NCBI GenBank assembly: GCA_964572225.1
Contig: CAZNFR010000085.1
Coordinates: forward strand, 1 to 14,767
Length of the DNA stretch: 14,767 nucleotides
Direction: 5' to 3'
Source of the DNA: CAZNFR01 sp964572225
Lineage (GTDB): Bacteria > Bacteroidota > Bacteroidia > Bacteroidales > GCA-2748055
Under the pieces are notes generated by a model. It made no database searches, was not told the origin of the DNA, and worked only from the letters and a program-made list of their open reading frames with translations. The position numbers and the translations under genes are program-made. Shown one piece after another: positions 6,977-14,767 of the stretch. The stretch's first letter is position 1. Each line of letters opens with the position of its first letter.

Positions 6977-9900
6977 TTAATCAACCCCTTCCTTAGTTTT
7001 AAACAACAGCCTGAATACTGCAGGGACAAATATCAGAAGGATAATCGTTCCAAACAGCAATCCGAATATGATGGTAATCGCCATGGGTGACCATAGTTCC
7101 CCACCTCCGGTCCAAAGCGGAATCATTCCGCAGGAGGTTGTAAGGGTGGTTAGCAATATTGGGCTAAAACGGTCGTTGGCCGCCTTTTTAATACTTTCCA
7201 GCAATCCTTTTCCTTCCCCCCTCTCAGTTCCGATCTTATCCACTAAAACGATCGCATCGTTAATAATAATTCCAGCCAGGGATATAATACCCAGGAATGC
7301 TGTGAAACTAAAGACGGAACCCGTACCCAGCAGGCCTCCTGTGACGCCGATTAAGGCAAGTGGTATTGTCATCAGGATAATGCCGGCTTTTCGTGCGGAA
7401 TTAAACTGAATAACAAGCAAAAGAATGATGATAAAGAAAGCCAGCGGCAGATTCATCATTACAGCACCCATGGCGTTATTGCTCCCTTCAGCATCTCCAC
7501 CGAATTCATAGCTGTAACCTGGTTTCCATTGATCCGCTTCCAAATCCATCATAGGCCGGATGACCTCATCCATGATCTCGCTTGCCAGGTATCCATCCGC
7601 CACCCCTGCCTGGATCGTCAGGCTGCGCTTAAGGTCGCGCCTCAGGATTTTCGAATACTGCCAGGGTATTTCTATCTCAGCCACCTGCGACAAGGGATTG
7701 CTTGTCCCCTTTGTCTGAGAGTAGACATTCAGATTTTCAATATCCGAATACGATAAAACTTCACTTCCCGTCCGTTTCATCGTGATTGGGATACTTTGAT
7801 CCTCGTCCCGGAACTCCCCTACCTCAAAACCATTTAATGAGGTGAGCAGGGAAAGCGCCACATCCTGGTTTGTCAGCCCCGATCTGGCTAATTTATTCTC
7901 GTCGATATTTACGTATATTTTTTTAATGCGTGAACCCCAGTCGTCCGTGATGTTAATGGCACCGGGTGTCTGAAAGAGCCGGGTTTTGATTCTGTCTGCA
8001 ATCCTGAAAAGCTCATCCGGGTTGTCTCCGGAAATTCGAATTTCTATGGGAGCTTCAGCCCCACCTGAACCAACCAGCCTGTCGATTTTGATTTCTGCAT
8101 CGAAAATATTCCTGCGGGTAAAATCTCTTAGCTTATCTATCACAATTTCGTTTGCATCATCTGAAGTAGTATTGATAAGCATATGTGCGTAGGAAGAATT
8201 GGGTTCACCGGCAAAATATCCCAAATCGTAGGCTTCGGGACCCTTGCCAATGTAGGAGGACCAGTTCACAATCCCCTCAACCATGGTTGAATGGATCTGA
8301 AGACTGTCCTTCATATATTGCTCAATCAGCGCCACCTTTGAATCCGTTGTTTCGATCTTGGTACCCAGAGGAAAGTTTATATCCACCACCACAAGGTTTC
8401 TGTCGTTTGGGGGCATGAAAATGCTTGGCACGTATTTAAATCCGAAAAGCGCTGTAAAAAACAATATAACGATGACCCCAACGGTAACCCCTGGTTTTTT
8501 CAAGGTCCAATTCAGGAATTGGTTATAAGAGCCCCTCAGTTTATCAAAAATGGTTTTCATTTCCTCTTCTCCTTTCCTGACTTTCAATAATGAGGTCGCA
8601 AAAAGAGGAATAATGGTGAAAGCAAAAAGCCAGGACGAAAGCAAAGCCATCGTGATGACGATGAAGATATTTCCCATCATTTCACCCATGACTCCATCTG
8701 CCAGGTAGAAGGAAAGAAAAGCAGCGCAAGTGGTTAAAGATGAAATTAGTAAGGGAGTCATAAACTCTTTTGCCGAATTGATGGCTGCCTCAAATCCTGA
8801 TTGTCCTGCCTGCAGTTTTTCAAGCAGGGACTCAACCATCACAATCCCGTTATCGACCAGTAAACCCAGTGCCATGATCAGCGAGGCAAGGGTCACCTGG
8901 TTCAGGCCTACATCAAACAAGCTCATCAGCCAAAACGTAAGAATCATGGTACCGGGAATCAAACTTGCGATGATTACCCCTGCCCTCCATCCCAGAATTA
9001 ACAGGATGACAAGCAGAACAATGACAATAGCCTGAATTAAATTACCAACAAAAACATTGATTTTTTTCTGGACCTCATGATCCTGAGAAGCTATACGGAT
9101 GGCCTGGATCCCGAGTGGAAGCCTGGATTCATTATACTCTTCTATCAAGGTATCGACGTCTTTACCCAGGTCAATCAAATTGGCATTCTCTTTTAATGAA
9201 ATATACAATGCCAGTGACTGATTCCCGTTAATCCTTACGATCGATTCCTTCGGAGTAACGTATCCTCTTGTAACCGTAGTAAGATCCCCCAGGCGAATGG
9301 TTTCTCCCTCCCGGCCTAACGGAATTACTAAATTTTGGATGGCTTCAACCGATTCAAAATTTCCGGATGATTCAAGAATAATGCGCTCTTCACCAAGATT
9401 TACCTCCCCCGAGGGTATGATAATATTACTTGAGGAGATAATATTTTGGAGTTGGGTGGAGGTTAGTCCGACCTGCGCAAGCACAGCATCATTATATTCT
9501 ACATAAATTCTTTCTTCCACGGTACCTCCGATGATAACCTTGGCGGCATCATCCAGGGCAATAAGATCATCTCTGAGTTCGTCTGCATATTCTTTGAGCT
9601 CTTGATAATCAAAACCGTCCGATTCCAGACCTGCGAAAATGCCAAATACGACTCCGATATCTTCATCATCCAGGGTAGGTCCAAAAATTCCATCGGGCAG
9701 ATCCCTTTTTATATTGTCAATTTTTCTTCTTGCCAAATCCCAAACCGACTGTAGTTTTCTTTCCGGAACATAGTCCTGAATCGTCATTTTGACTATGGAA
9801 ACTCCGGTTCTGCTAGTGCTTGTTACATTTTTAACCTCCGGGATTTCCTGCAATGTTTTTTCAATTTTATCACTGATAAGGGATTCAACCCGTTCGGGGC

Positions 9901-10063
9901 TTGCTCCCGGGAACTGAGTAATCACAGTCGCTACGCGTACGGTAAATGGGGGCATACTGTCCCTCGATAAATTCCGGTATTCCATCAGGCCCAATACAAT
10001 GACTACAATCAGGGCAAGAATGGTAACCCGGTTATTTTTTAAAGCAGATCCGGTTAGATTCAT
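6977..10063 (-). CDS. RND-family efflux transporter permease (AcrB-like)
   Basis: This 1028-aa inner-membrane pump has the standard AcrB-type layout. TM1 is at about 12-28. A first periplasmic porter/docking region runs to about 335 (with FPGASPERVESLI). TM2-6 lie between about 338 and 495. TM7 is near 524-541, then a second periplasmic region to about 865, and TM8-12 follow to 1020. The length is normal. In TM4 the motif GLLVDNGIVMVES has D404 but N405 where AcrB has a second Asp. In TM10, GIIINDAIVLVD has N935-D936 where AcrB has Lys-Asn. The sequence suggests an HAE1-like drug/hydrophobic-compound exporter rather than a metal pump, but the substrate cannot be read. It starts 4 nt after the adaptor gene's stop. 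With the adaptor and the TolC-fusion protein it should form a trans-envelope tripartite pump. Confidence 0.95.
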   Translation of the reverse strand: MNLTGSALKNNRVTILALIVVIVLGLMEYRNLSRDSMPPFTVRVATVITQFPGASPERVESLISDKIEKTLQEIPEVKNVTSTSRTGVSIVKMTIQDYVPERKLQSVWDLARRKIDNIKRDLPDGIFGPTLDDEDIGVVFGIFAGLESDGFDYQELKEYADELRDDLIALDDAAKVIIGGTVEERIYVEYNDAVLAQVGLTSTQLQNIISSSNIIIPSGEVNLGEERIILESSGNFESVEAIQNLVIPLGREGETIRLGDLTTVTRGYVTPKESIVRINGNQSLALYISLKENANLIDLGKDVDTLIEEYNESRLPLGIQAIRIASQDHEVQKKINVFVGNLIQAIVIVLLVILLILGWRAGVIIASLIPGTMILTFWLMSLFDVGLNQVTLASLIMALGLLVDNGIVMVESLLEKLQAGQSGFEAAINSAKEFMTPLLISSLTTCAAFLSFYLADGVMGEMMGNIFIVITMALLSSWLFAFTIIPLFATSLLKVRKGEEEMKTIFDKLRGSYNQFLNWTLKKPGVTVGVIVILFFTALFGFKYVPSIFMPPNDRNLVVVDINFPLGTKIETTDSKVALIEQYMKDSLQIHSTMVEGIVNWSSYIGKGPEAYDLGYFAGEPNSSYAHMLINTTSDDANEIVIDKLRDFTRRNIFDAEIKIDRLVGSGGAEAPIEIRISGDNPDELFRIADRIKTRLFQTPGAINITDDWGSRIKKIYVNIDENKLARSGLTNQDVALSLLTSLNGFEVGEFRDEDQSIPITMKRTGSEVLSYSDIENLNVYSQTKGTSNPLSQVAEIEIPWQYSKILRRDLKRSLTIQAGVADGYLASEIMDEVIRPMMDLEADQWKPGYSYEFGGDAEGSNNAMGAVMMNLPLAFFIIILLLVIQFNSARKAGIILMTIPLALIGVTGGLLGTGSVFSFTAFLGIISLAGIIINDAIVLVDKIGTERGEGKGLLESIKKAANDRFSPILLTTLTTSCGMIPLWTGGGELWSPMAITIIFGLLFGTIILLIFVPAVFRLLFKTKEGVD

Positions 10064-10067
10064 GATA

Positions 10068-11159
10068 TTACTCCTCCAAAAGTTTTACTTTTCTACCCTC
10101 GTAAAAGGACCGAAGACCGGCAACAGCGACAAGATCACCTTCATTTAATCCTTCTCTGATGATGTAACCTTCTTCAGTAATGTCCCCCAATTCTACCATA
10201 CGTTTTTCTGCGGTATAAATCTCTTCTTCGGTATCTGCAACCAGCCTGAAAACATAGTTACCATCCACCCCACTTGCTATGGCTTTCAGAGGGGCAACCA
10301 GGAAAGACTCCTGATTCACAGACCCGAAGCGGAAGGTAACTTCTGCCGGCATATCCGGTCGGATGGATTGGTTTCCTTTGGTATCCAGGGAAAGGATCAC
10401 CGGATAGGTAACCCCTGTATTCGATGATGTATAAGCAACCTCGGTAACGGTCCCCCGAAAGCGATCATCAATGGAGCTGATCCTGATTTCTACTTCATCC
10501 CCGCTTTGAATGTTTTTAATGTACCTCTCAGGGATTCCAACTTCTACTTCCATATCGTTTTTGCCTTCGCTATTCATCACGATTACCGTACGCCCTGCCT
10601 GCACTACCTCATTGATTTCAATGTTGACCGCTGAAATAATTCCATCGGTTGGCGCATACAATCGGGTATATTTAACCTGATTTTCGGCGGCCTCCAATTG
10701 CTTTTCAGCAGCCTCCAATTGTGATTCGGCCGAAGCCAGACTGGTTTTCGCTCTTTCGTATTCGCTCAGGGATACACTGTTATTCTCATAGAGTTTTTCA
10801 ACCCGCTCGAAGGTGGACCGTGCACTGAACAACTGACTCTCAGCACTGTTCTTTTGAGCCATGGCCTGCTCCCTTTGCAGGTTGTAGTCGACCGGATCGA
10901 TACTCGCAATTAACTGACCTTTTTTTACCCGGCTGCCCAGTCTTACATTTACCTGTGACAGGCTTCCGCCCACTTTAAAACTTAAATTGGTCTCGGATCT
11001 GGCCTTAACAACCCCTGAAAAAGTGTGTGTTCTTGAATAATCTGAATAACTCAATCGCTCGTATTTAACAAGCTTTATGGCTTCTTCCTTTTGTTCCGTT
11101 TGTTTACAGCTTGAGAACAGAAGGCTAACCATAATTATAGAAGCAAGAAACGGTTTCAT
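10068..11159 (-). CDS. RND efflux periplasmic adaptor (membrane fusion lipoprotein)
   Basis: This 363-aa adaptor of the AcrA/MFP family has a lipoprotein-type signal with C18 in LLFSSC as the likely lipidated residue. The hairpin order is typical. The first lipoyl half (about 62-92, VGGSLSQVNVRLGSRVKKG) leads into an alpha-helical coiled coil (about 95-165) and the second lipoyl half (about 168-196, YAPTDGIISAVNIEINE). Beta-barrel (about 203-280) and membrane-proximal (about 283-362) domains follow. The second coiled-coil arm carries a duplicated heptad, QLEAAEK/QLEAAEN. It should bridge the permease and the outer-membrane channel in the periplasm. It lies 27 nt after the TolC-fusion gene and 4 nt before the permease gene, so the three are almost certainly co-transcribed. 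Confidence 0.95.
   Translation of the reverse strand: MKPFLASIIMVSLLFSSCKQTEQKEEAIKLVKYERLSYSDYSRTHTFSGVVKARSETNLSFKVGGSLSQVNVRLGSRVKKGQLIASIDPVDYNLQREQAMAQKNSAESQLFSARSTFERVEKLYENNSVSLSEYERAKTSLASAESQLEAAEKQLEAAENQVKYTRLYAPTDGIISAVNIEINEVVQAGRTVIVMNSEGKNDMEVEVGIPERYIKNIQSGDEVEIRISSIDDRFRGTVTEVAYTSSNTGVTYPVILSLDTKGNQSIRPDMPAEVTFRFGSVNQESFLVAPLKAIASGVDGNYVFRLVADTEEEIYTAEKRMVELGDITEEGYIIREGLNEGDLVAVAGLRSFYEGRKVKLLEE
10681..10721 (-). repeat. Tandem heptad duplication in the adaptor coiled coil
   Basis: Two 20-nt copies at 10681-10700 and 10702-10721 differ at two positions and share CCTCCAATTG. The 21-nt period equals seven codons, one coiled-coil heptad, encoding QLEAAEK followed by QLEAAEN. 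It lengthens or has expanded the adaptor helical hairpin by in-frame duplication. Confidence 0.7.
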
Positions 11160-11186
11160 TGTGTATGTATTTTAAATTATGATACC

Positions 11187-13526
11187 TTAATTCTGGGTGT
11201 CATTATACTCCAGGAACTCTTCCATAAATACAGCACGCTGCTCTTGCGTTGCCAAGGAAAAATAAACACCCGAAGAGCGCTCCAGAGCGAACAGGTCGAT
11301 TATTAGCTGGTACATGGCATTGGAAGCATTGATTTCTGCTCCCAGGTAAGCATTTTGGGCATCAATTAAATTGGTTACGCTAATCTGACCTTCGTTATAA
11401 AGATCCTGAACAATTTCCACATTTTTTTCGGCAGACTCGGCAGCTTTTTCGTTTAGCTGAAGGTTTCGATAAGAAGTCTGCACTCTTTCCAGATTAGAAC
11501 GTACCTGCAATTCAAGCTTGTTTCTGAGATCCTGACGCTGGTCCTGCAACTGATAGAGTTCAATTTTTGACTTTTGAACTTGATTTTTTCTGGACCCTCC
11601 ATTAAAAATGGGTATGGATGCCACAATACCTATATTCCAGGTTTGCTCAACCGAAATGTCCAATCCGGGTAGGGGCAAAGATTCTCCTGGATTTACCGTA
11701 GTGATGGGGTATTCGTAGTTCGCACCCAAGGCAATGCTGGGAGTATAGAACGCACGGGAATTGGACTTCACCAACCTTTCCTGTGCCTGTAAAGCCAGTT
11801 CCATCTGCTGGTATTCAGGCAGATTTGTTAATGCCTTTTCCACGATAAAGTCAGCAAAAACCATGAAAGAACCCGGATTCTCAATGTTGGAAATATAGCG
11901 GTAATCGAATAATTCAGACAGGTAATCGTTATTTTCAGCCTCTTCTAACACAAAATTTTCATTAACCGTCCTGTTCAGTGTTTGATTTAACTGGAATTGG
12001 ACCGTTTTTAATTGAGCAACTGCTTCATTAAAATCTGCCCTGGCCAAAGCCAGTTCCGTTTCCCAGCGATAGACATCACTCTCCCCGCTGTATCCGACGT
12101 TCTCTTTGTTTATGGCAATATTCAGGTTTTGTTGTTTCACGTTAATATTTTCATTCTGCAAATCAACCAGCGATTGAACCTGCATATAATTGAAAAACAC
12201 GGTAACCACATCCAAAACCACATCCAGTTCCGACTGTTTTTCTGCGAAATGCTGACTTTCCTGTAATAATTTTTGAATGGCAATATTTGCCATCGCCGGC
12301 TCTGACAGAATTAATTGGGACATACTTGCTCCGGCCGTCAAATTAAAATCCCCTTTCGTACCCAATGAACTGTTCACCGTATTTTCATCCAAAAACAATC
12401 CTGTTGAACTGACCTCCAACTGAGGTAGATAAAGACTTTTAGCCTCGTTTAATTCGTTTCGTGCAATTTGTGTTTGTTTTTGAGCCACCCGGTATCCAAG
12501 ATTATTCTCCAATGCTTCGGCTATGGCCGATTTCAAACTAAACTTTCGCCCATTGGCCTGAGCTACATTAATGAGTATGGCATTATCCATAATAAGCCAG
12601 CTGGGGTAGATACCTGTTTTATTTACCGTTTCCATATTGATGATCAACTGCCGGTTAAGGGTTTCCATTTCTACAGGAAAATCTTTAGGATCTTTGCCAT
12701 CAGCAATTCTGGATACATTCAGGGCTATTCTTCTGGGTATTGATCTCAAATTATCAGTGGATGAAAAAGCAGCGTAGGCTCCATAATTAAGCATTGGGTA
12801 ATCCAACAGGGATAACGCAGGAATTTTTTTCATGGCAATCCCCTGAAACAAATTTTCCGCTTCCGCCTTTGAATAATGATTTAGCGGAGATAATACATAC
12901 ACCGCATCCACATCCTCTGCGATGGCATTCAGGGTTTGTTGGGGATCACTGCCAATGCTTACCAGGTCAAAATCGTTATTTTTTAATAAGGCGCTTTCCT
13001 TTAACCTATTCACATCAAAAGATTGAAATAAGGGATTAACCAACAGGGCTATCCTATCAATGATGGTAATTTGAGAAAGAAAGGCTATATCCTCACCTAT
13101 GTTAAAAGGAGATTGAACGTAAGTGAAATTAGGAATACCGGAGGTAATTTCCTGGTTTCCCTGATCTGCCTGCAATAGGTTATTAATATTCACTGCAGCG
13201 ATGGAAGGGATGGGGAAATAACTTCGCATGGACAAAATCTGGCTAGAGATAATACCCGCCGTAATCAGCACGTCGGTATTTTTTTGCTCATAAACCTCAT
13301 CAATGATTTCCCGGACATCATCGGCGTCACCCATGGTAAAGTGCTCTGAATAGATCAGCTTGTACTTTGAAGACAACAAAGCGTTTATTTCTGATTTTAT
13401 GGCCGTTTGGAGCCAAAATGTATCTTCCCTGGGATTATCATAGATAATCGTGGCCTTAAATTCCTGCTGACCCAGCAAACAGGACGAGGTCAGAATGCTG
13501 ATAAAGAGACTTAAAATCCTTCTCAT
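11187..13526 (-). CDS. Periplasmic-binding-protein/TolC fusion outer-membrane efflux factor
   Basis: This 779-aa protein is much longer than an ordinary TolC-family channel (about 420-500). After a signal peptide (1-20, ending LLGQ), residues 22-318 look like a type-1 periplasmic binding protein of the ABC_sub_bind (PF04392) kind. They have a first lobe with DVLITAGIISSQIL, a second lobe with IDRIALLVNPLF and DAVYVLSPLN, and the diagnostic ending LIINMETVNKTGIYPSWLIMDNAILI. Residues 325-760 form a full TolC/OEP domain in two repeats. The first opens FSLKSAIAEALENNLGYRVA with YLPQLEV; the second has ALTNLPEYQQMELALQAQERLVKSNSRAFYTPSIALGANY, PIFNGG and a final long helix (DAQNAYLGAEINASNAMYQLI). 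There is no stop or frame break between the domains. TolC N-termini are periplasmic, so the binding domain would hang in the periplasm beside the channel. It is the first gene of the RND operon. Ligand unknown; PF04392 members elsewhere bind aromatic amino acids. Confidence 0.9.
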   Translation of the reverse strand: MRRILSLFISILTSSCLLGQQEFKATIIYDNPREDTFWLQTAIKSEINALLSSKYKLIYSEHFTMGDADDVREIIDEVYEQKNTDVLITAGIISSQILSMRSYFPIPSIAAVNINNLLQADQGNQEITSGIPNFTYVQSPFNIGEDIAFLSQITIIDRIALLVNPLFQSFDVNRLKESALLKNNDFDLVSIGSDPQQTLNAIAEDVDAVYVLSPLNHYSKAEAENLFQGIAMKKIPALSLLDYPMLNYGAYAAFSSTDNLRSIPRRIALNVSRIADGKDPKDFPVEMETLNRQLIINMETVNKTGIYPSWLIMDNAILINVAQANGRKFSLKSAIAEALENNLGYRVAQKQTQIARNELNEAKSLYLPQLEVSSTGLFLDENTVNSSLGTKGDFNLTAGASMSQLILSEPAMANIAIQKLLQESQHFAEKQSELDVVLDVVTVFFNYMQVQSLVDLQNENINVKQQNLNIAINKENVGYSGESDVYRWETELALARADFNEAVAQLKTVQFQLNQTLNRTVNENFVLEEAENNDYLSELFDYRYISNIENPGSFMVFADFIVEKALTNLPEYQQMELALQAQERLVKSNSRAFYTPSIALGANYEYPITTVNPGESLPLPGLDISVEQTWNIGIVASIPIFNGGSRKNQVQKSKIELYQLQDQRQDLRNKLELQVRSNLERVQTSYRNLQLNEKAAESAEKNVEIVQDLYNEGQISVTNLIDAQNAYLGAEINASNAMYQLIIDLFALERSSGVYFSLATQEQRAVFMEEFLEYNDTQN

Positions 13527-13746
13527 GTCAATTTCCTGAATTAAAATTTATGCAATAATAGGAGGTAAATTAAGCTGTTCCCTTTTTCAATTGATGAAAT
13601 CGAATATCAGAGGACAGGATCGAATAATCCTAAAGGAACACTACCTTGATAGTGCTATTGAAGGTTGCAAAAAAAAAATGTGGATGATTGCCCGTGAGAA
13701 GGACAGGAAGATCTGCACAATAAATGTTTACAGTTGTGTTTTTATT
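13527..13746. other. 220-bp gap upstream of the efflux operon
   Basis: This gap separates the alkylation-repair gene from the first efflux gene and should hold the operon promoter. The best -7-like match on the minus strand is TATTATTG (13560-13553), one mismatch from TAnnTTTG, without a well-placed -33 element. An A10 run (T10 on the minus strand) lies at 13669-13678, but no strong hairpin precedes it, so a terminator for the repair gene is not clear. No paired LytTR-type operator was recognised. Confidence 0.4.
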
Positions 13747-14466
13747 TTAAGCCTTCTTAAACTTAGCCTTACTCTCCTTATTCATTTTTTCAGTCGCATA
13801 ATGAATAATTTTTCTGCCGCATTTATCTTTCCATTTTAAGAGAAATTCTTCTGCCATTTCAGGTTGTTTTTTCCAGATTTCTCTAAGCAGGGTGCCTAAT
13901 CCCTTCTGCACATCCTCTTCTTCATCTTCCATTAAGAGGTCAATTACCTCGAGAAAAGGTTCGGGCTTATATCCTCTTTTTACTGCTTCATAAAAGGTAA
14001 CCGGCACTGCTCTTCTTTTCCATTTTGATTCGGATTTTGTCCAGTCCGCAAAATCTTTAGGTTGAATAATATCCCCGTAAAGAAATTCGGATAATACCAA
14101 CATACACAATACATCTGTACTTGCCCAGTTATGAATTCCCTTATCCAACCACCTTCCAACTCTGTCAAAGGTTTCAACGGAAAATTCCTCTTTTTTTGAT
14201 GCCACAAAAAGGATGGCAAAACTGGCTTCTTCCAATTTTCCGCCAGCTATCAGCAAATCGCCAAGATCCAGGTAATCCGAAATGGTCATCTCATCCTTCC
14301 AGGAATCCAGCCATTCAGCCTTCTGCGACTTCATAATTTTTGAATCAATGCCATAACCATCGTAGCCTTCTTTAAAATATCTTGAGTATTTCTGTATAAT
14401 GGCATCGTCCGAATTGGCAATGAAGAAGTTGACTATCTCCTGGTGTTTTTGTTTTAATTTATCCAT
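13747..14466 (-). CDS. AlkD-like DNA alkylation repair protein
   Basis: This 239-aa all-helical protein resembles the AlkD/AlkC HEAT-like-repeat DNA glycosylase superfamily (PF08713), which removes alkylated bases in the cytoplasm. Visible features are the repeated helix pattern, NWASTD (W114, D118; spacing as in the catalytic Trp/Asp of Bacillus cereus AlkD), the WKRRAV motif (R151/R152), VQKGLGTLLREIWKK and IIHYATEKM. In well-studied AlkD the last motif carries a Trp in GWxLRE; here the matching position appears to be Thr192. I chose the ATG at 14466. A TTG at 14502 would add 12 residues but is a weak start without support. It is separated by 220 bp from the efflux operon and looks unrelated to it. 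Confidence 0.83.
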   Translation of the reverse strand: MDKLKQKHQEIVNFFIANSDDAIIQKYSRYFKEGYDGYGIDSKIMKSQKAEWLDSWKDEMTISDYLDLGDLLIAGGKLEEASFAILFVASKKEEFSVETFDRVGRWLDKGIHNWASTDVLCMLVLSEFLYGDIIQPKDFADWTKSESKWKRRAVPVTFYEAVKRGYKPEPFLEVIDLLMEDEEEDVQKGLGTLLREIWKKQPEMAEEFLLKWKDKCGRKIIHYATEKMNKESKAKFKKA

Positions 14467-14767
14467 TCTTAGCTTGTTGGTTTCAGGTCTTTGAAGGTTC
14501 AATATAATAAATCATTCTGTAATTATATGTAGCTATAAGCTCAAGACCCTTCAGCAGTAAATTCTTTTTACCCTAACCTGGACAAGCCAGAACCAAATAA
14601 ATTTTTGAAGTTGAAAAAATATTTACGACTCTGGAGTGCCTATTGCATTAAGCTTACAGAAGTTGCTTAAAAATATTCTGCCAAAAAAAACACGAATATT
14701 AGAAATAAGATACTAAAATCTAAAAAGATCATGGTCAACAAAGGATAAGTCCCATTTTGTCCGCATG
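14467..14767. other. About 300 bp non-coding region upstream of the alkylation-repair gene
   Basis: This AT-rich stretch presumably holds the repair-gene promoter, but I see no clear Bacteroidota -7/-33 pair, strong hairpin, RNA gene or open frame. It contains short homopolymer runs and a small CTGG/CCAG stem near 14578-14592. Nothing further can be supported. Confidence 0.4.

Noticed and set aside
7068..9506. Several plus-strand open frames opposite the RND permease.
   Set aside because: They are antisense shadows of a clearly real 1028-aa gene, rich in Ser/Pro/Arg and without domains.
13527..13746. Search for paired LytTR binding sites upstream of the efflux operon.
   Set aside because: Only a single imperfect half-site (near 13729, ACAGTTGTG) was seen, with no second copy at the expected spacing.
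13594..13839. Plus-strand open frame of about 80 codons starting in the gap before the efflux operon, with a GGAGG about 25 nt upstream.
   Set aside because: Its second half is antisense to the end of the repair gene, it has no recognisable domain, and the Shine-Dalgarno-like site is too far from the start and atypical for Bacteroidota.
14467..14502. Upstream TTG start for the alkylation-repair gene adding 12 residues.
   Set aside because: The ATG at 14466 begins a natural AlkD-like N-terminus (MDKLKQKHQEIV) and no feature supports the weaker start.

Overview
The window looks like a chromosomal segment from a Bacteroidota bacterium, probably a marine or gut-type Bacteroidia/Cytophagia relative. 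The evidence is a C-terminal type IX secretion (T9SS) sorting domain, many signal peptides ending in ...AQ, a LytS/LytTR-type two-component pair, A/T-rich start contexts without Shine-Dalgarno sites, and moderate-to-low GC. No rRNA, tRNA, CRISPR array or intact mobile element was seen. Every convincing gene lies on the minus strand, so the window reads from right (upstream) to left (downstream).

Right edge (about 13747-14767): an AlkD-like DNA alkylation repair protein built of helical repeats, behind about 300 bp of non-coding DNA. A 220-bp gap then separates it from the central cluster.

Centre (2892-13526): nine closely spaced co-directional genes. The first three form a tripartite RND efflux pump: an outer-membrane factor, a lipoprotein adaptor and an inner-membrane permease. 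The outer-membrane factor is unusual because a type-1 periplasmic-binding-protein domain of about 300 residues (ABC_sub_bind-like) is fused in front of a complete TolC domain. Next come four exported proteins: a 136-aa beta-rich protein, a DUF2147 protein, a DUF6268-like outer-membrane barrel, and a small barrel-like protein with an apparent 1-nt frameshift. The cluster ends with a LytS-type histidine kinase and a LytTR response regulator 2 nt apart. My reading is that the binding domain and the two-component pair may couple ligand or envelope sensing to efflux; this is inference. A perfect 14-bp inverted repeat followed by a T-rich stretch lies inside the 5' coding end of the DUF6268-like gene and could divide the transcript.

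Left part (1-2891): a 541-bp gap with one candidate promoter, then a monocistronic gene for a secreted PHP/CehA-type metallohydrolase with an Ig-like domain, a second beta-sandwich domain and a T9SS tail, closed by a clear Rho-independent terminator. The first 40 bases carry interlocking short repeats that resemble the end of a mobile element lying outside the window.
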